Shown: positions 9,933 to 20,200 of the stretch, piece after piece
How the letters are laid out: every line of letters starts with the position of its first letter
How positions within the stretch are numbered: position 1 is the first letter of the stretch
Origin: Lachnospiraceae bacterium
GTDB taxonomy: Bacteria; Bacillota; Clostridia; Lachnospirales; Lachnospiraceae
DNA length: 64,000 nucleotides
Direction of reading: 5' to 3'
Assembly (NCBI GenBank): GCA_015057325.1
Contig: SVEQ01000002.1
Location: forward strand, 264,214 to 328,213
The notes under the pieces: model-generated
Seen by the model: the letters and a program-made list of their open reading frames with translations, nothing else
Told to the model about the DNA's origin: nothing
Database searches by the model: none
Made by a program: the position numbers and the translations under genes

Positions 9933-10000
9933 TTTATCGCTCTCCTTTCAGCTTTCTATTTAGGGCTGTTCCTTTGCTTTTTACCCTAATCTCTCAAAAA

Positions 10001-10013
10001 TGAACATTGGTCA
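10001..10013. promoter_or_regulatory. Probable TetR operator 2
   Basis: An imperfect inverted repeat, TGAACATTGGTCA, downstream of the -10 box. It differs from operator 1 at one base and lies 45 bp from it. Confidence 0.65.
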
Positions 10014-10030
10014 TTTTTTCTTCATTTAGA

Positions 10031-10059
10031 AATATACTACAAAAATGACCATTGGTCAA
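10031..10059 (-). promoter_or_regulatory. Promoter of the MMPL-tetR operon
   Basis: Minus-strand TTGACC (10054-10059), 17-base spacer, TATATT (10031-10036). The -35 box lies inside operator 1, so repressor binding would block RNA polymerase. Confidence 0.75.
10046..10058. promoter_or_regulatory. Probable TetR operator 1
   Basis: A perfect inverted repeat, TGACC-ATT-GGTCA, over the -35 box of the MMPL-tetR promoter. Site size and symmetry suit a TetR dimer. Confidence 0.7.
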
Positions 10060-10090
10060 TACTTTATTTTTCATTTTTTCTTTTTAACGC

Positions 10091-10127
10091 AAAAAAGCGC
10101 CGCAAAGCCTTGGCTTTACGACGCTTT
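10091..10127 (-). terminator. Intrinsic terminator of htrA
   Basis: A 16-bp near-perfect stem (10094-10109 with 10112-10127) followed on the minus strand by a run of six T. It lies 10 bases past the protease stop. Confidence 0.85.
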
Positions 10128-10137
10128 CACACTTATT

Positions 10138-11682
10138 TTATCTGTTGAAATATTCTTCAAACTGGCGGAAGAAATCTTCAGGGTCAACTTCCTGGTATCC
10201 GTTCTCACCTTCATTATACTCTTCGTATCCGTCTTCATCCTCAGAAGGGATTTCCTCTGTTGTACTCTTCTTTTCCTTCTTTTTGTCTGACTCCGGCATA
10301 TCCTTTTTGGCACCAAGAGTTACGGTTAAGGTAATTTCCTTATACTCACCCTTCTCGTTGTTACGCTGAACAACCATGGTCACCTCTTCACCGGCCTGTT
10401 TCTTTGAAAGAATACTCTGAAGTTCTTCCATACTTGAGACATCTCTGTCACCAAACTTTGTGATAATATCTCCTGCTTTAAGTCCACATTTATCAGCAGG
10501 TGAGTCCTCCAAAATCTTTGAAACATATACACCATTAGGCATGTTAAACTGCTCTGCGTATTCATCAGTAATGTTATTACCGTTAATACCAAGATATCCC
10601 TGTTCGTCTTCTTTGATTACCTTCTCATCCATAAGGTCATTGATAATCGGAATTGCTTTCGAAATAGGAATTGCATATCCCATTCCCTCAACTGTACTGT
10701 CAACATATTTCATTGTATTAATTCCGATAACCTCGCCCTTGCCGTTAAGAAGAGCGCCACCACTATTACCCGGATTGATTGCTGCATCAGTCTGAAGAAG
10801 CTTCATCTTCTTGCCGTCCGCATCAACCTCTCTGTCTAATGCACTGATGTATCCAACGGTTACAGACTGACCGTAACCTAATGCGTTACCGATTGCAATT
10901 GCAGGCTCACCAACTCTTAAATCATCAGAAGAACCAAGTGCTGCAACCTTAATCTTATCTAGAGTTCCCTCTTCCATATCATCAATATCTATAGCAACTA
11001 CCGCAAGGTCCATGGCCTCATCGACACCCTTAACCTTAGCTTCTACTGCAGTATCATCGCTAAATGATACCGTAAGTTCTTTTGCACCATCTATGACATG
11101 GTTGTTAGTTGCTACCAAAATCTCATCATCAGTCTTACCGATTATAATTCCGGAACCTGCGCCCTGAACTTCCTGCTCATATGACTGGAACCATGAACGA
11201 ACAACCTGGACTGACGTATTGGTAATGGATACAATTGAAGGCATTACCTCTTCTGCAACATCTGCAACATCACTTTCTGTTTTGTTGTCCTTCATTCCCG
11301 CATCAGCAGTTGTAACAGTCTTAACTTCTGCTGTTTTAGTTGTTTTATTGACAGTCTTATTACCGATAGCATTAACACCAACCATTATTCCACCGGCTAT
11401 AATACCAAACGCTGCGGCTTTTCCAACAAATGCGAGCACTTTAATTCCATTGCCTGAACCCTTCTTCTTTTCTTTCTTTTTCTTAGGCTGCTGCGCCGTG
11501 GTTGTTCCGCCGTAATTATTACCGGTATAATTGTTCTGTCCGTAATTGTAAGTACTCTGATAGTTGTTACTCTGATATGATGTACTCTCTGTGCTTCCTT
11601 CCGTTTGACTTTTACTTGTTGTTTCTACAACACTCTCCGTTACATCTGCAACAACTTCATTGTTATTGGTTTCATTTTCCAT
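10138..11682 (-). CDS. htrA: HtrA/DegP-like membrane-anchored serine protease
   Basis: A 514-residue S1C protease with a PDZ domain. The N-terminus (about 1-70) is disordered and rich in Asn, Gln, Tyr and Ser. A Lys stretch follows, then a single membrane helix (about 88-108), placing the protease outside the cell. The catalytic triad is visible: His195 (in NNHVIDG), Asp225 (in AMDLAVVAID) and Ser307 (in NPGNSGGAL). One PDZ domain spans about 375-460. The last 50 residues are a very acidic Lys/Glu/Asp/Tyr-rich tail. It degrades or chaperones misfolded exported proteins. It is a single-gene unit with its own terminator. Three helically phased TTGTGA repeats upstream suggest control by an OmpR-type regulator of envelope stress. 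Confidence 0.93.
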   Translation of the reverse strand: MENETNNNEVVADVTESVVETTSKSQTEGSTESTSYQSNNYQSTYNYGQNNYTGNNYGGTTTAQQPKKKKEKKKGSGNGIKVLAFVGKAAAFGIIAGGIMVGVNAIGNKTVNKTTKTAEVKTVTTADAGMKDNKTESDVADVAEEVMPSIVSITNTSVQVVRSWFQSYEQEVQGAGSGIIIGKTDDEILVATNNHVIDGAKELTVSFSDDTAVEAKVKGVDEAMDLAVVAIDIDDMEEGTLDKIKVAALGSSDDLRVGEPAIAIGNALGYGQSVTVGYISALDREVDADGKKMKLLQTDAAINPGNSGGALLNGKGEVIGINTMKYVDSTVEGMGYAIPISKAIPIINDLMDEKVIKEDEQGYLGINGNNITDEYAEQFNMPNGVYVSKILEDSPADKCGLKAGDIITKFGDRDVSSMEELQSILSKKQAGEEVTMVVQRNNEKGEYKEITLTVTLGAKKDMPESDKKKEKKSTTEEIPSEDEDGYEEYNEGENGYQEVDPEDFFRQFEEYFNR

Positions 11683-11771
11683 AATAAAAACCTACCTTTC
11701 ATATACGGACATTTACACTTCTTGTTATCGCGTATTTTCCGCCCGCAAATTATTTATCGTATGAATGATAT

Positions 11772-11822
11772 ATTAAATCGATTTTGTGACCAAATTGTGA
11801 CAAAACTTTTTTTCTTTTGTGA
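11772..11822 (-). promoter_or_regulatory. htrA promoter region with three phased repeats
   Basis: TTGTGA(C) occurs at 11784, 11795 and 11817 on the + strand, that is at steps of 11 and 22 bases, on one face of the helix. A minus-strand TTGGTC (11788-11793) and TATCAT with 17-base spacing overlap the repeats. This is the usual geometry of an OmpR-family activator site. The -10 match is moderate. Confidence 0.45.
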
Positions 11823-11844
11823 TTATTACATTGAAACAGCATTG

Positions 11845-11870
11845 AAAAAAGAGGACTTACCAGTCCTCTT
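11845..11870 (-). terminator. Terminator overlapping the stop of the small gene
   Basis: A 9-bp stem AAGAGGACT/AGTCCTCTT with a 4-base loop is followed by a T run on the minus strand. The stop codon of the 89-residue gene lies within the hairpin, so the last codons also encode the terminator. Confidence 0.85.
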
Positions 11871-12126
11871 CTATAACATGAAAATCAAGATAATCAAACT
11901 CTATATCCTCTACAAAACTGTCTTTTGTAAATCTTGTTCTTGAGCGTCTGATAAAATCCTCTTTGTTACTTTCTAACCATATAGGCTTTGCCAGATCAAA
12001 CTCATAACACATTTCATCGAGTGCCTGAAACACCTTCTTGGTTCGGGATAAGTTATAATCATAATTTTCCACCACGATATCTTTTATCAGGTGGTTATCC
12101 TTCATCAGTTTTCCCCAGATACGCAT
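11857..12126 (-). CDS. Small conserved protein of the dehydratase-activase operon
   Basis: An 89-residue soluble protein, acidic at the C-terminus (ends EEDW), with no signal, membrane helix or cysteine pair. I do not recognise a family or function. It starts 18 bases after the stop of the 429-residue dehydratase-related gene and ends in a terminator, so it is the third gene of that operon. The start is ATG 12126 with AAAGGA eight bases upstream. A second ATG at 12105, preceded by GGGGA, is also possible and would give 82 residues. Codon use matches its neighbours. It is a real gene judging by position, ribosome binding site and terminator; its role is unknown. Confidence 0.75.
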   Translation of the reverse strand: MRIWGKLMKDNHLIKDIVVENYDYNLSRTKKVFQALDEMCYEFDLAKPIWLESNKEDFIRRSRTRFTKDSFVEDIEFDYLDFHVIEEDW

Positions 12127-12144
12127 TTATACAATCCTTTTCTT

Positions 12145-13434
12145 CTATTTCTCTTCTCTTGCAACCGCAAGCATAAGCTTAATACGGTTCTCCTGATTAA
12201 CTTTGGTCGCACCCGGATCGTAATCGATTGGCACAATATTTGCCTGAGGATATATCTCCTTAACCTTACGAATCATTCCCTTACCTACAATATGGTTAGG
12301 CAGACAACCAAACGGCTGAGCACAAATAACATTCTCATAACCTGATTCTGAAAGTTCTAACATCTCTGCTGTAAGCAGCCAGCCCTCGCCCATCTTGTTA
12401 CCAAGACCCACAACGCCCTTGATAAGCTCTTTGATATGAGCATACTTTGAAGGTGGCATAAAATCACTGTACTTTGAAACGCTGTCATAGAGCATCCCCT
12501 CTAACATCTCGCAGTATTTCATGAGTGCCTGAACAACTTTCTTCTTTGCTATATTACCACCGTAAAGATTAATATCTTCAATACGGTTATCAATCTTAAA
12601 CATCATAAAGCCCATTACGCCCGGAACCATAACCTCGCAATCCTGCTCAACCAAGAAATTCTCAAGGTCATTGTTGGCCATTGACGAATACTTAACGTAA
12701 ATCTCTCCTACAATTCCAACCTTAGTCTTAGGCACCTTATTAAGCTCAATCTTAGCAAAGTCCTCTACGATTGCACGCATGTTTTTCTCCATGCCTTTAG
12801 GTGTGTAGCCCTTGCGGTGACGAAACTGATTAGAAAGCTCCTTTACCCATTTTGAAATAAGTTCGTCAGCCTCTCCCTTGTTAACCTCATAAGAGCGCAC
12901 CTGATTCTTCAAAAGCATGAAAAGGTCACCATATGTAAGTCCGATAAGAGCCTGGTAAAGCATTTCCAAAGTAAGCTTAAATCCGCTATTGCTCTCAAGA
13001 CCTGATAAGTTAAGTGAAATAACAGGAACCTGAGAAAGTCCGGCCTTTGCCAATGCCTTTCTTAACAAATGAATATAATTAGAAGCACGACATCCTCCAC
13101 CTGTTTGAGTTATCATAAGTGCAACTTTATTAACATCATACTTACCACTCTGAAGTGCACTTATCATCTGTCCGATTACAAGAAGTGCCGGATAACAGGT
13201 GTCGTTATGAACATATTTAAGTCCTGTATCAACAACGCGTCTGCCTGTATTCTTCAAAAGTGCAACCTTATATCCGTTCTGAAGGAATATGTTTCTAAGC
13301 AACTTGAAATGAACCGGCAACATATCCGGAATAAGAATTGTGTAATCCTTTTTCATTTCCTTTGTAAACTCAACTCTTCCATCCACAGACGTATTAATTG
13401 CATTATCCAAAGAAACATTTATATCTTCACTCAC
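12145..13434 (-). CDS. 2-hydroxyacyl-CoA dehydratase-related protein
   Basis: A 429-residue protein of the HgdB/acyl-CoA dehydratase-related family, which binds iron-sulfur clusters in the true dehydratases. Candidate ligand cysteines are in NDTCYPALLV (N-terminal third), QTGGGCRASNY and CAQPFGCLPNH (C-terminal). It begins 20 bases after the stop of the 975-residue activase. In other Clostridia the activase and this part often occur as one polypeptide, so the pair behaves as a split version. No hydroxyacyl-CoA transferase or HgdA-type partner gene is nearby, so a dedicated fermentation pathway is not supported. The physiological substrate is unknown. Confidence 0.8.
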   Translation of the reverse strand: MSEDINVSLDNAINTSVDGRVEFTKEMKKDYTILIPDMLPVHFKLLRNIFLQNGYKVALLKNTGRRVVDTGLKYVHNDTCYPALLVIGQMISALQSGKYDVNKVALMITQTGGGCRASNYIHLLRKALAKAGLSQVPVISLNLSGLESNSGFKLTLEMLYQALIGLTYGDLFMLLKNQVRSYEVNKGEADELISKWVKELSNQFRHRKGYTPKGMEKNMRAIVEDFAKIELNKVPKTKVGIVGEIYVKYSSMANNDLENFLVEQDCEVMVPGVMGFMMFKIDNRIEDINLYGGNIAKKKVVQALMKYCEMLEGMLYDSVSKYSDFMPPSKYAHIKELIKGVVGLGNKMGEGWLLTAEMLELSESGYENVICAQPFGCLPNHIVGKGMIRKVKEIYPQANIVPIDYDPGATKVNQENRIKLMLAVAREEK

Positions 13435-13454
13435 GCGTTTTTCCTCCTTCTTAG

Positions 13455-16382
13455 CTATTTCCCAGCCTTTTGCTTCGTAGCAGCAAACAAACTTCTAAGT
13501 CTTATCTTAACCGCACCGAGATTGGTAATCTCGTCAATCTTAATCTGCGTATAAATGCGGCCCTTTTCTTCAAGAATTCGTCTGACCTCATCAGTTGTAA
13601 TAGCATCAACACCACAACCAAATGATACAAGCTGAACAAGATTCAAATTAACATTATCTGAATCTGCAACATACTCTGCCGCCGCATACATTCTCGAATG
13701 ATACATCCACTGATTTAATACCTTAGTTCTTACAGGCTGCGCCATATCCGATACGGAATCCTCCGTAATTACAACCGCACCCAAATCACAAATAAGCTTG
13801 TTAATTCCATGATTAATTTCCGGATCCAAGTGGTATGGTCTTCCGGCGAGAACAATAATCGGTCGGTTTTCGCGGTTAGCTATACGCAAAAACTTTCTTC
13901 CTTCCATACGAACAAGTCTCATATGCTTATCATACTCTTCATACGCATAGTTACAAGCCATTGCAACATCCGAGAACTTCATCTTACCAAAATGCTGCTC
14001 CATAAGAGCATGGAACTTCTTGGTGAAGTCTTTTCTTCTATGTATTCCCAAATATTCGTATATAAACTTAACATCACGAAGAGCCTTGACATTGCCCTCC
14101 AAAACCTCCGGATAATATGCAACTACCGGACAGTTATAGTGGTTGTCACCAAGTCCCTCATCAAAATTATACGACAAACATGGATAGAATATCGCATCTA
14201 CATCTTCCTTAAGTAATGCCTCGATATGACCATGCATAAGCTTTGCAGGGAAGCATACCGTATCAGACGGAATCGTATGCTGACCGCTTAAGTACAAGCT
14301 TCTCGAAGAATTAGGCGATGTGACAACATTAAAACCAAGTCTTGTAAAGAGTGCATACCAGAACGGCAACAACTCATACATATTAAGTCCCATCGGTATT
14401 CCGATAGTTCCTCTTGCTTTCGACTTAGGAATTGCTGATTTCCTATACTCCTCCAAAAGATTGAGTTTATACGAATACAAATCATACTGCGGTCCCTCGG
14501 CTTTTTTAGCTGTTGGCTTATCACATCTGTTACCGCTTATGAATCTTCTTCCGTTGTCAAAAATATTAATTGTAAGCTTACAATGATTGCTACAACCGTT
14601 ACATGTTGTCATTTTGATTTCGTGAGTAAATGCTGCTAAACCGTCAGCATCAAGCACATTACTTTTGCCGGTGCTGTTCTCCATAGCATACAATGCACAT
14701 CCAAAAGCTCCCATAATTCCTGCCATTTCAGGACGAACAACATCATGTCCTATCTCCTGCTCAAACGCACGAAGAACAGCATTGTTAAGGAAGGTTCCTC
14801 CCTGAACAACTATATGCTCACCAAGTTGCTTTGCAGAAGCGGCACGAATAACTTTATAAAGGGCATTCTTAACGACCGAAATCGAAAGACCTGCCGAAAT
14901 ATTCTCAATTGTTGCTCCGTCTTTCTGGGCCTGCTTAACTGATGAGTTCATGAATACAGTACATCTCGAGCCCAAATCAACCGGCTTATCCGCAAAAAGA
15001 CCAAGCTTTGCAAACTCCTCAATTCCATAGCCGAGTGCTCCCGCAAATGTCTGCAAGAACGAACCACAACCTGAAGAACATGCTTCATTAAGGAATATAT
15101 TGTCAATTGCATTATTTCTAATCTGGAAACACTTAATATCCTGTCCGCCGATATCAATAATAAAATCAACATCCGGCTGGAACTTCTTAGCTGCCGTAAA
15201 GTGAGCAACTGTCTCAACTATACCAAAGTCAACACCAAAGGCGTTCATGATCATTTCCTCACCGTAACCTGTTACAGCGGAAGCATCAATATGAATATCA
15301 GGATACTGCTTATACAAATCCTGCAAAAACTCTTTGATAATAGGAACCGGATTACCTCCGTTTGGAAGATAACGTGAACAGAGAATGTTAGCATCCTCGT
15401 CAATAACAACAGCCTTAACCGTTGTTGAGCCTGCATCTATTCCAAGGAATGCATGTCCTGAAAGTGTATCAACATTCTTGATATGGTCAGAGTTTTTCTT
15501 ATGTCTTTTAACAAACTCATCATACTCTTTCTCTGATGTAAATAACGGCTTACAACTCGCATAACCGCCTGTTGCGGTATAACCGTCAATCTTCTTAATA
15601 AGTTCATCAATAACAAAATACTTATTATCTTTCTTAAGTGCAGCACCCATTGCAACAAAATAAAGTGAGTTGTCCGGTGCAATACCCTCAAGCTTTAATG
15701 TCTTATCAAATGCTTTTCTAAGTTCTGAAAGGAAAGTAAGAGGTCCACCAAGATATACAACCTTGCCTTCAATCTCACGTCCCTGGGCAAGACCTGCAAT
15801 AGTCTGGTTAACTACCGCATAGAAAATACTTGCAGAAATATCGTTCTTCTGAGCGCCCTGATTAAGAAGCGGCTGAACATCGGACTTTGCAAAAACTCCA
15901 CAACGGCTGGCTATAGTATAAATCTTCTCATAGTTTGCCGCTGCCTCATTCATCTGTCCTGCTTCCATATTAAGAAGCGTAGCCATCTGATCAATAAATG
16001 CTCCCGTACCACCGGCACAAGAACCATTCATTCTGACCTCAAGCCCATCTGTAAGGAACAATATCTTGGCATCCTCACCACCAAGTTCTATAACCACATC
16101 TGTTCCCGGAATAAGTTTATTAACTGCAACTCTTGTTGCATATACTTCTTGCTCAAACGGAATACCCAAAGTATCGGCAATACCCATTCCTGCCGAACCT
16201 GATATTGTCAAACATACTTCTTTCTCATCAGGAAACTTCTCCTTAATATCCGAAAGCATGTGTACTGTCTTATCTGTAATTTGAGAAAAATGACGCTGAT
16301 AATCCTTGTAGACGATCTGATCGTTATCATCTAATACAACACATTTTAATGTTGTGGAACCCACATCTAAACCAATTCTCAT
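13455..16382 (-). CDS. Acyl-CoA dehydratase activase, duplicated ASKHA ATPase
   Basis: A 975-residue protein with two BcrAD/BadFG-type ATPase domains. The first starts at residue 2 (IGLDVGSTTLK) and the second near 325 (LGIDAGSTTVK). Each has its own GG(E/Q)D and cysteine loop (SCAGGTGAF and CSSGCGSF), the places where the archetypal activator holds a bridging 4Fe-4S cluster at a dimer interface. The C-terminal third (from about 600) carries CNGCSNHCKL and a DUF2229-like region. The archetype HgdC uses ATP to push an electron into the dehydratase. It is the first gene of a three-gene operon. The start is ATG 16382. Single-domain activators are about 260 residues, so this is the long fused form. 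Confidence 0.85.
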   Translation of the reverse strand: MRIGLDVGSTTLKCVVLDDNDQIVYKDYQRHFSQITDKTVHMLSDIKEKFPDEKEVCLTISGSAGMGIADTLGIPFEQEVYATRVAVNKLIPGTDVVIELGGEDAKILFLTDGLEVRMNGSCAGGTGAFIDQMATLLNMEAGQMNEAAANYEKIYTIASRCGVFAKSDVQPLLNQGAQKNDISASIFYAVVNQTIAGLAQGREIEGKVVYLGGPLTFLSELRKAFDKTLKLEGIAPDNSLYFVAMGAALKKDNKYFVIDELIKKIDGYTATGGYASCKPLFTSEKEYDEFVKRHKKNSDHIKNVDTLSGHAFLGIDAGSTTVKAVVIDEDANILCSRYLPNGGNPVPIIKEFLQDLYKQYPDIHIDASAVTGYGEEMIMNAFGVDFGIVETVAHFTAAKKFQPDVDFIIDIGGQDIKCFQIRNNAIDNIFLNEACSSGCGSFLQTFAGALGYGIEEFAKLGLFADKPVDLGSRCTVFMNSSVKQAQKDGATIENISAGLSISVVKNALYKVIRAASAKQLGEHIVVQGGTFLNNAVLRAFEQEIGHDVVRPEMAGIMGAFGCALYAMENSTGKSNVLDADGLAAFTHEIKMTTCNGCSNHCKLTINIFDNGRRFISGNRCDKPTAKKAEGPQYDLYSYKLNLLEEYRKSAIPKSKARGTIGIPMGLNMYELLPFWYALFTRLGFNVVTSPNSSRSLYLSGQHTIPSDTVCFPAKLMHGHIEALLKEDVDAIFYPCLSYNFDEGLGDNHYNCPVVAYYPEVLEGNVKALRDVKFIYEYLGIHRRKDFTKKFHALMEQHFGKMKFSDVAMACNYAYEEYDKHMRLVRMEGRKFLRIANRENRPIIVLAGRPYHLDPEINHGINKLICDLGAVVITEDSVSDMAQPVRTKVLNQWMYHSRMYAAAEYVADSDNVNLNLVQLVSFGCGVDAITTDEVRRILEEKGRIYTQIKIDEITNLGAVKIRLRSLFAATKQKAGK

Positions 16383-16471
16383 TGTTATACCTCATTTTCT
16401 TTTGTATATGAAATAAATACTTAATTATATTTCGCGATTTTTCTACATTTATCGCACCAAACAGACATATT

Positions 16472-17209
16472 CTAACCCAAATTATCGGTTTTCGCAAGTC
16501 CATTTTCTTCCACTCTCATGTGCGAAAACAAACTATTACTTACTGCCGTCATCATTCGTTTCTTTGTGCCCGGTGCGTGTTTTTCCATGCCATTTAGCAA
16601 TTCTCTTACATACGTTCTCTCCGTCATCTTATCATAAGGGCATGGATTTTTAATAACCGTAACATCCTGCTCGCTTGCAAAATTCTTTGCCGCTGCGGCT
16701 GGTACATAAATCATAGGACGTATAAGTGTCAAACACGTATCGTCATATCTTGTCACAGGCTCAAACGAAGAAAAACGTCCCTCATACATGAGAGACAACA
16801 TTACCGTTTCAACAACATCATCCCGATTGTGAGCATAAGCCATCATATTACAACCAAACTTAACAGCTGCCTCACCAAAAGCACCCTTTCTAAGTCTTGC
16901 ACACAACGAGCATCCTTTTCCTTCTAACATTTGTGATATCTTCGTCTTTTCAACGTGATACTCGACATTTAATTTTTTACAAACATTTGCTATGGGCGAA
17001 GTATCAAATCCTTCGTAACCGAGGTCAACAGTAATTGCCACAATATCAAACTTTTTCGGATAAAAACTTCTTAGCCCACTAAGCGCATAAAGAAGCGTAT
17101 AGGAATCTTTGCCGCCGGACATACCGACGGCAATCTTATCCCCTTCTTCTATCATATTGTAATCGTCCACAGCCTGTCTTACATAACTGTATAGTTTCTG
17201 TAGTTTCAT
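16472..17209 (-). CDS. ttcA: TtcA-family tRNA thiolation PP-loop protein
   Basis: A 245-residue PP-loop ATPase. SGGKDS at 31-36 is the pyrophosphate-binding loop. Cys100 and Cys103 (CSLC) plus Cys190 (NPCP) match the three cysteines that hold the 4Fe-4S cluster in TtcA. TtcA makes 2-thiocytidine at position 32 of certain tRNAs; the exact tRNA target of this homologue is inference. The gene begins 9 bases after the RND pump stop, so it is probably translated from the same message, though no functional link is known. TilS is a related alternative, but the cysteine pattern favours TtcA. Confidence 0.85.
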   Translation of the reverse strand: MKLQKLYSYVRQAVDDYNMIEEGDKIAVGMSGGKDSYTLLYALSGLRSFYPKKFDIVAITVDLGYEGFDTSPIANVCKKLNVEYHVEKTKISQMLEGKGCSLCARLRKGAFGEAAVKFGCNMMAYAHNRDDVVETVMLSLMYEGRFSSFEPVTRYDDTCLTLIRPMIYVPAAAAKNFASEQDVTVIKNPCPYDKMTERTYVRELLNGMEKHAPGTKKRMMTAVSNSLFSHMRVEENGLAKTDNLG

Positions 17210-17218
17210 AACGACACC

Positions 17219-20200
17219 TTAATTATTCTCTGCTTTTTTCTTATCCTTATTAAATATTTCATATATACAAGGAACTACCACGAGTGTAAGTATTGTTCCG
17301 TAAATAAGTCCACCGATAACGACAAGTGCCATAGGTTGTGCCATGTCGGCACCCATTCCGATTCCCGCTGCCAATGTTGAAAGACCAAGTATTGTTGTAA
17401 GAGCTGTCATAACAATCGGACGCAAACGATGTCTTCCGGTTGTCACAATTGCCTCATCTATTAGCATACCCTCTTCACGAAGCTGGTTAACACTATCAAC
17501 AAACACGATACCGTTATTAACAATGATACCTGCAAGCATTACCATACCAACCATCGCTATAATACTAACATCTTTACCTGCAACAAACAATGCTGCAAAA
17601 CCACCGGTAAATGCAAGAGGAAGTGTAAAGAGTATGATAAATGGGCTCTTAAACGACTGGAACTGTGCAACCATAATAAGATACATGAACGCTATCGCAA
17701 GAAGCATCATAAGCATAATCTGTCCAAGCGCTTCCATAACGGTTTCATTTTCTCCGTCATACGAAATCGAGTAACCTGCCGGAAGTGACATATTATTAAC
17801 AACCTTTGTTACCTCATTAGATACTGCTGTTGTTGTATATCCGTCAGCAATCTGACCTGTAACAGTAATGTATCTTACCTGGTTAAGTCTGTTAATTGAA
17901 GATAGAGAATCCGCATCCTTAACGTCAGCAAGCTTTCCGACTTTGACCTCTTTCTCCTCTTCGCCCTGTTTGCCGGAAATCTCAATATCCTCAACATCCT
18001 TGATTGTATAGTTTTCACTGTCTTCTAATTTGACATATACAGGATAATCCTTTTCGTCGGTTGAAAGCGTTGTCGCACTTGTTCTCTCTGCAAGTTTTCC
18101 CTGCACTTCCTGATAAACCTGTGCAACCGTAAGTCCGTAAGACGCCGCCTTTGTCTTGTCGACAACCATTCTGTATTCAGGTGTCGTTTCGGCAAGTCCG
18201 TTATCAACATCAATTAGTCCGTCAATCTCACTTACCTTTTCGCCTACCTGTTTAGCTATCTCTTCAAGCTTGTCGATATCTTTTCCTTTGACCTGAATTA
18301 CTACTCCCGAAGACATCAAAGCACTCATATCCATTGTAGAAGCAGATACAGAAACCTCGCAATCAAAGCCTTTTGTCTTTTCTTCAATCATATCGGCTAT
18401 TTCTTCATTGGTATGATTTTTATCTTCTTTACACTCAATGTAATAAGTTACCGTTGACACGTCATCATTTTCACCAAGTCCTACCATTGACATACCGTTT
18501 CCGCCAAGCATCGCTCCTACCGTCTTAATGTCATCAATGGAAAGAACGGTATCGATAACCTTGTCAGACATCTCTGCCGTTTCCTCCAAGGTCTTTGCTT
18601 CCTTAGGCATTGTGATTGACATTTCCATCTGAGGCGAATCCATACTCGGGAAGAATGAGAAGCCTCTTGTAAGTTCAATTAAAGTCATGCCGACAAACAA
18701 ACCAAGTGCAATAATAAGCACTATAAACTTATGTCTTAAAACCTTTGGAAGTATTGATGCGTACCAGTCACTGATTCGGTTAACAAGTTTGTTCTCCTTC
18801 TCGTTAACAGACTCAAAAGTTCTTGAAGCAACCATTGGAACAAATGTTATAGCAACCACCAAACTAGCAAAAAGCGAATATGCAATCGTAAGTCCCATAT
18901 CTGTAAACAACTGTCTTGTAATACCACTTGTAAATACTATAGGAAGGAACACGCACACGGTGGTGAGCGTTGAAGCCGTAATCGCCCCTACCATCTGGTT
19001 AGCACCCTTAATTGCAGCTTCTTTGACCGCATAACCTTCACTTCTCAATCTATATATGTTCTCAATTACGACAATCGAGTTATCAACAAGCATTCCGACA
19101 CCAAGCGCAAGTCCCGAAAGTGATACTACATTCAAGGTTACATTTGAGAAGTACATAAGCACGACCGCAAATACAACCGAAACCGGAATGGATACGGCAA
19201 TAATACCCGTAGGCCTTATATCCTTTAAGAAGAACAAAAGAATTATTATCGCCAGAAAAGCACCCAGCAAAAGATTCTTAATAACAGAGCTGCTTACTAA
19301 GTCAATATATATTCCCTGATCCATCATTGCCGTAAATGATACCGAAGAATCTTCCTTTGTAATCTCATCAAACTTGTCCTTAACGCTGTCTGCAACCGCC
19401 TTGGTTGAATACTCATTTTGCTTTGCTATAGACAAAATGATTCCCGGGTTCTCATTGACTTTTGTATATAACTTATCACTGTTATTCTCTATAAAAACAT
19501 CAGCAACATCAGAAAGTTTGATAGGGTCAACCCCATCCATATTCATATCAAGTAATACAAAGTCAGATAAACTTTCAACATCGTCAAACTTCTCTCCGAC
19601 ACGTACTAGATAATCAACATCATCTTCCGTTACGTATCCCGCAGGATAATCAAAGTTTTGTGCAGTAAGTACTCCCTTGATTAACTCATCTGTAATAATA
19701 GTATTTAAGTCTGCACCTTCATAAGCGGCATCTTTTGCATCGTTTAGTTCATTTTCTTTTTCCGAAAGTTCGCTCTCACCTTGCGAGATTTCTGCTTTTG
19801 CAGATGCCATATTGATATTTGTTTCATTCTCTTTTTCTTTTAATGTTGTATAACCTTTATCAAGTTGTTTCTTTCCCGAATTAATCTTGCTTTCAGCGTC
19901 GGTAATTTTCTTTTTGCCCTTTTCAATTTCCGAAAGCCCCGTCTTTAACTGAGTAAGATTAGACTGAAGAGTTGCAATATAAGCAGGAAGTGAAGCAAAT
20001 GTAAGTGCATTTCCCTCTACATCTTTCTGCTCGGAAATTTTGGCTTCCATTGTAGCAAGTGCCCCTTTAACAGTCTCTAACTGTGCCTGCATAGCAACGT
20101 CATCAGGATTTGCAGCAACCGCCATTTCAAGTTGTTGTTTCTGAGCAGATAGAGTCTCATAACTTGTAAGCAACTGATTCAAAGAATTTATCGCCGACTC

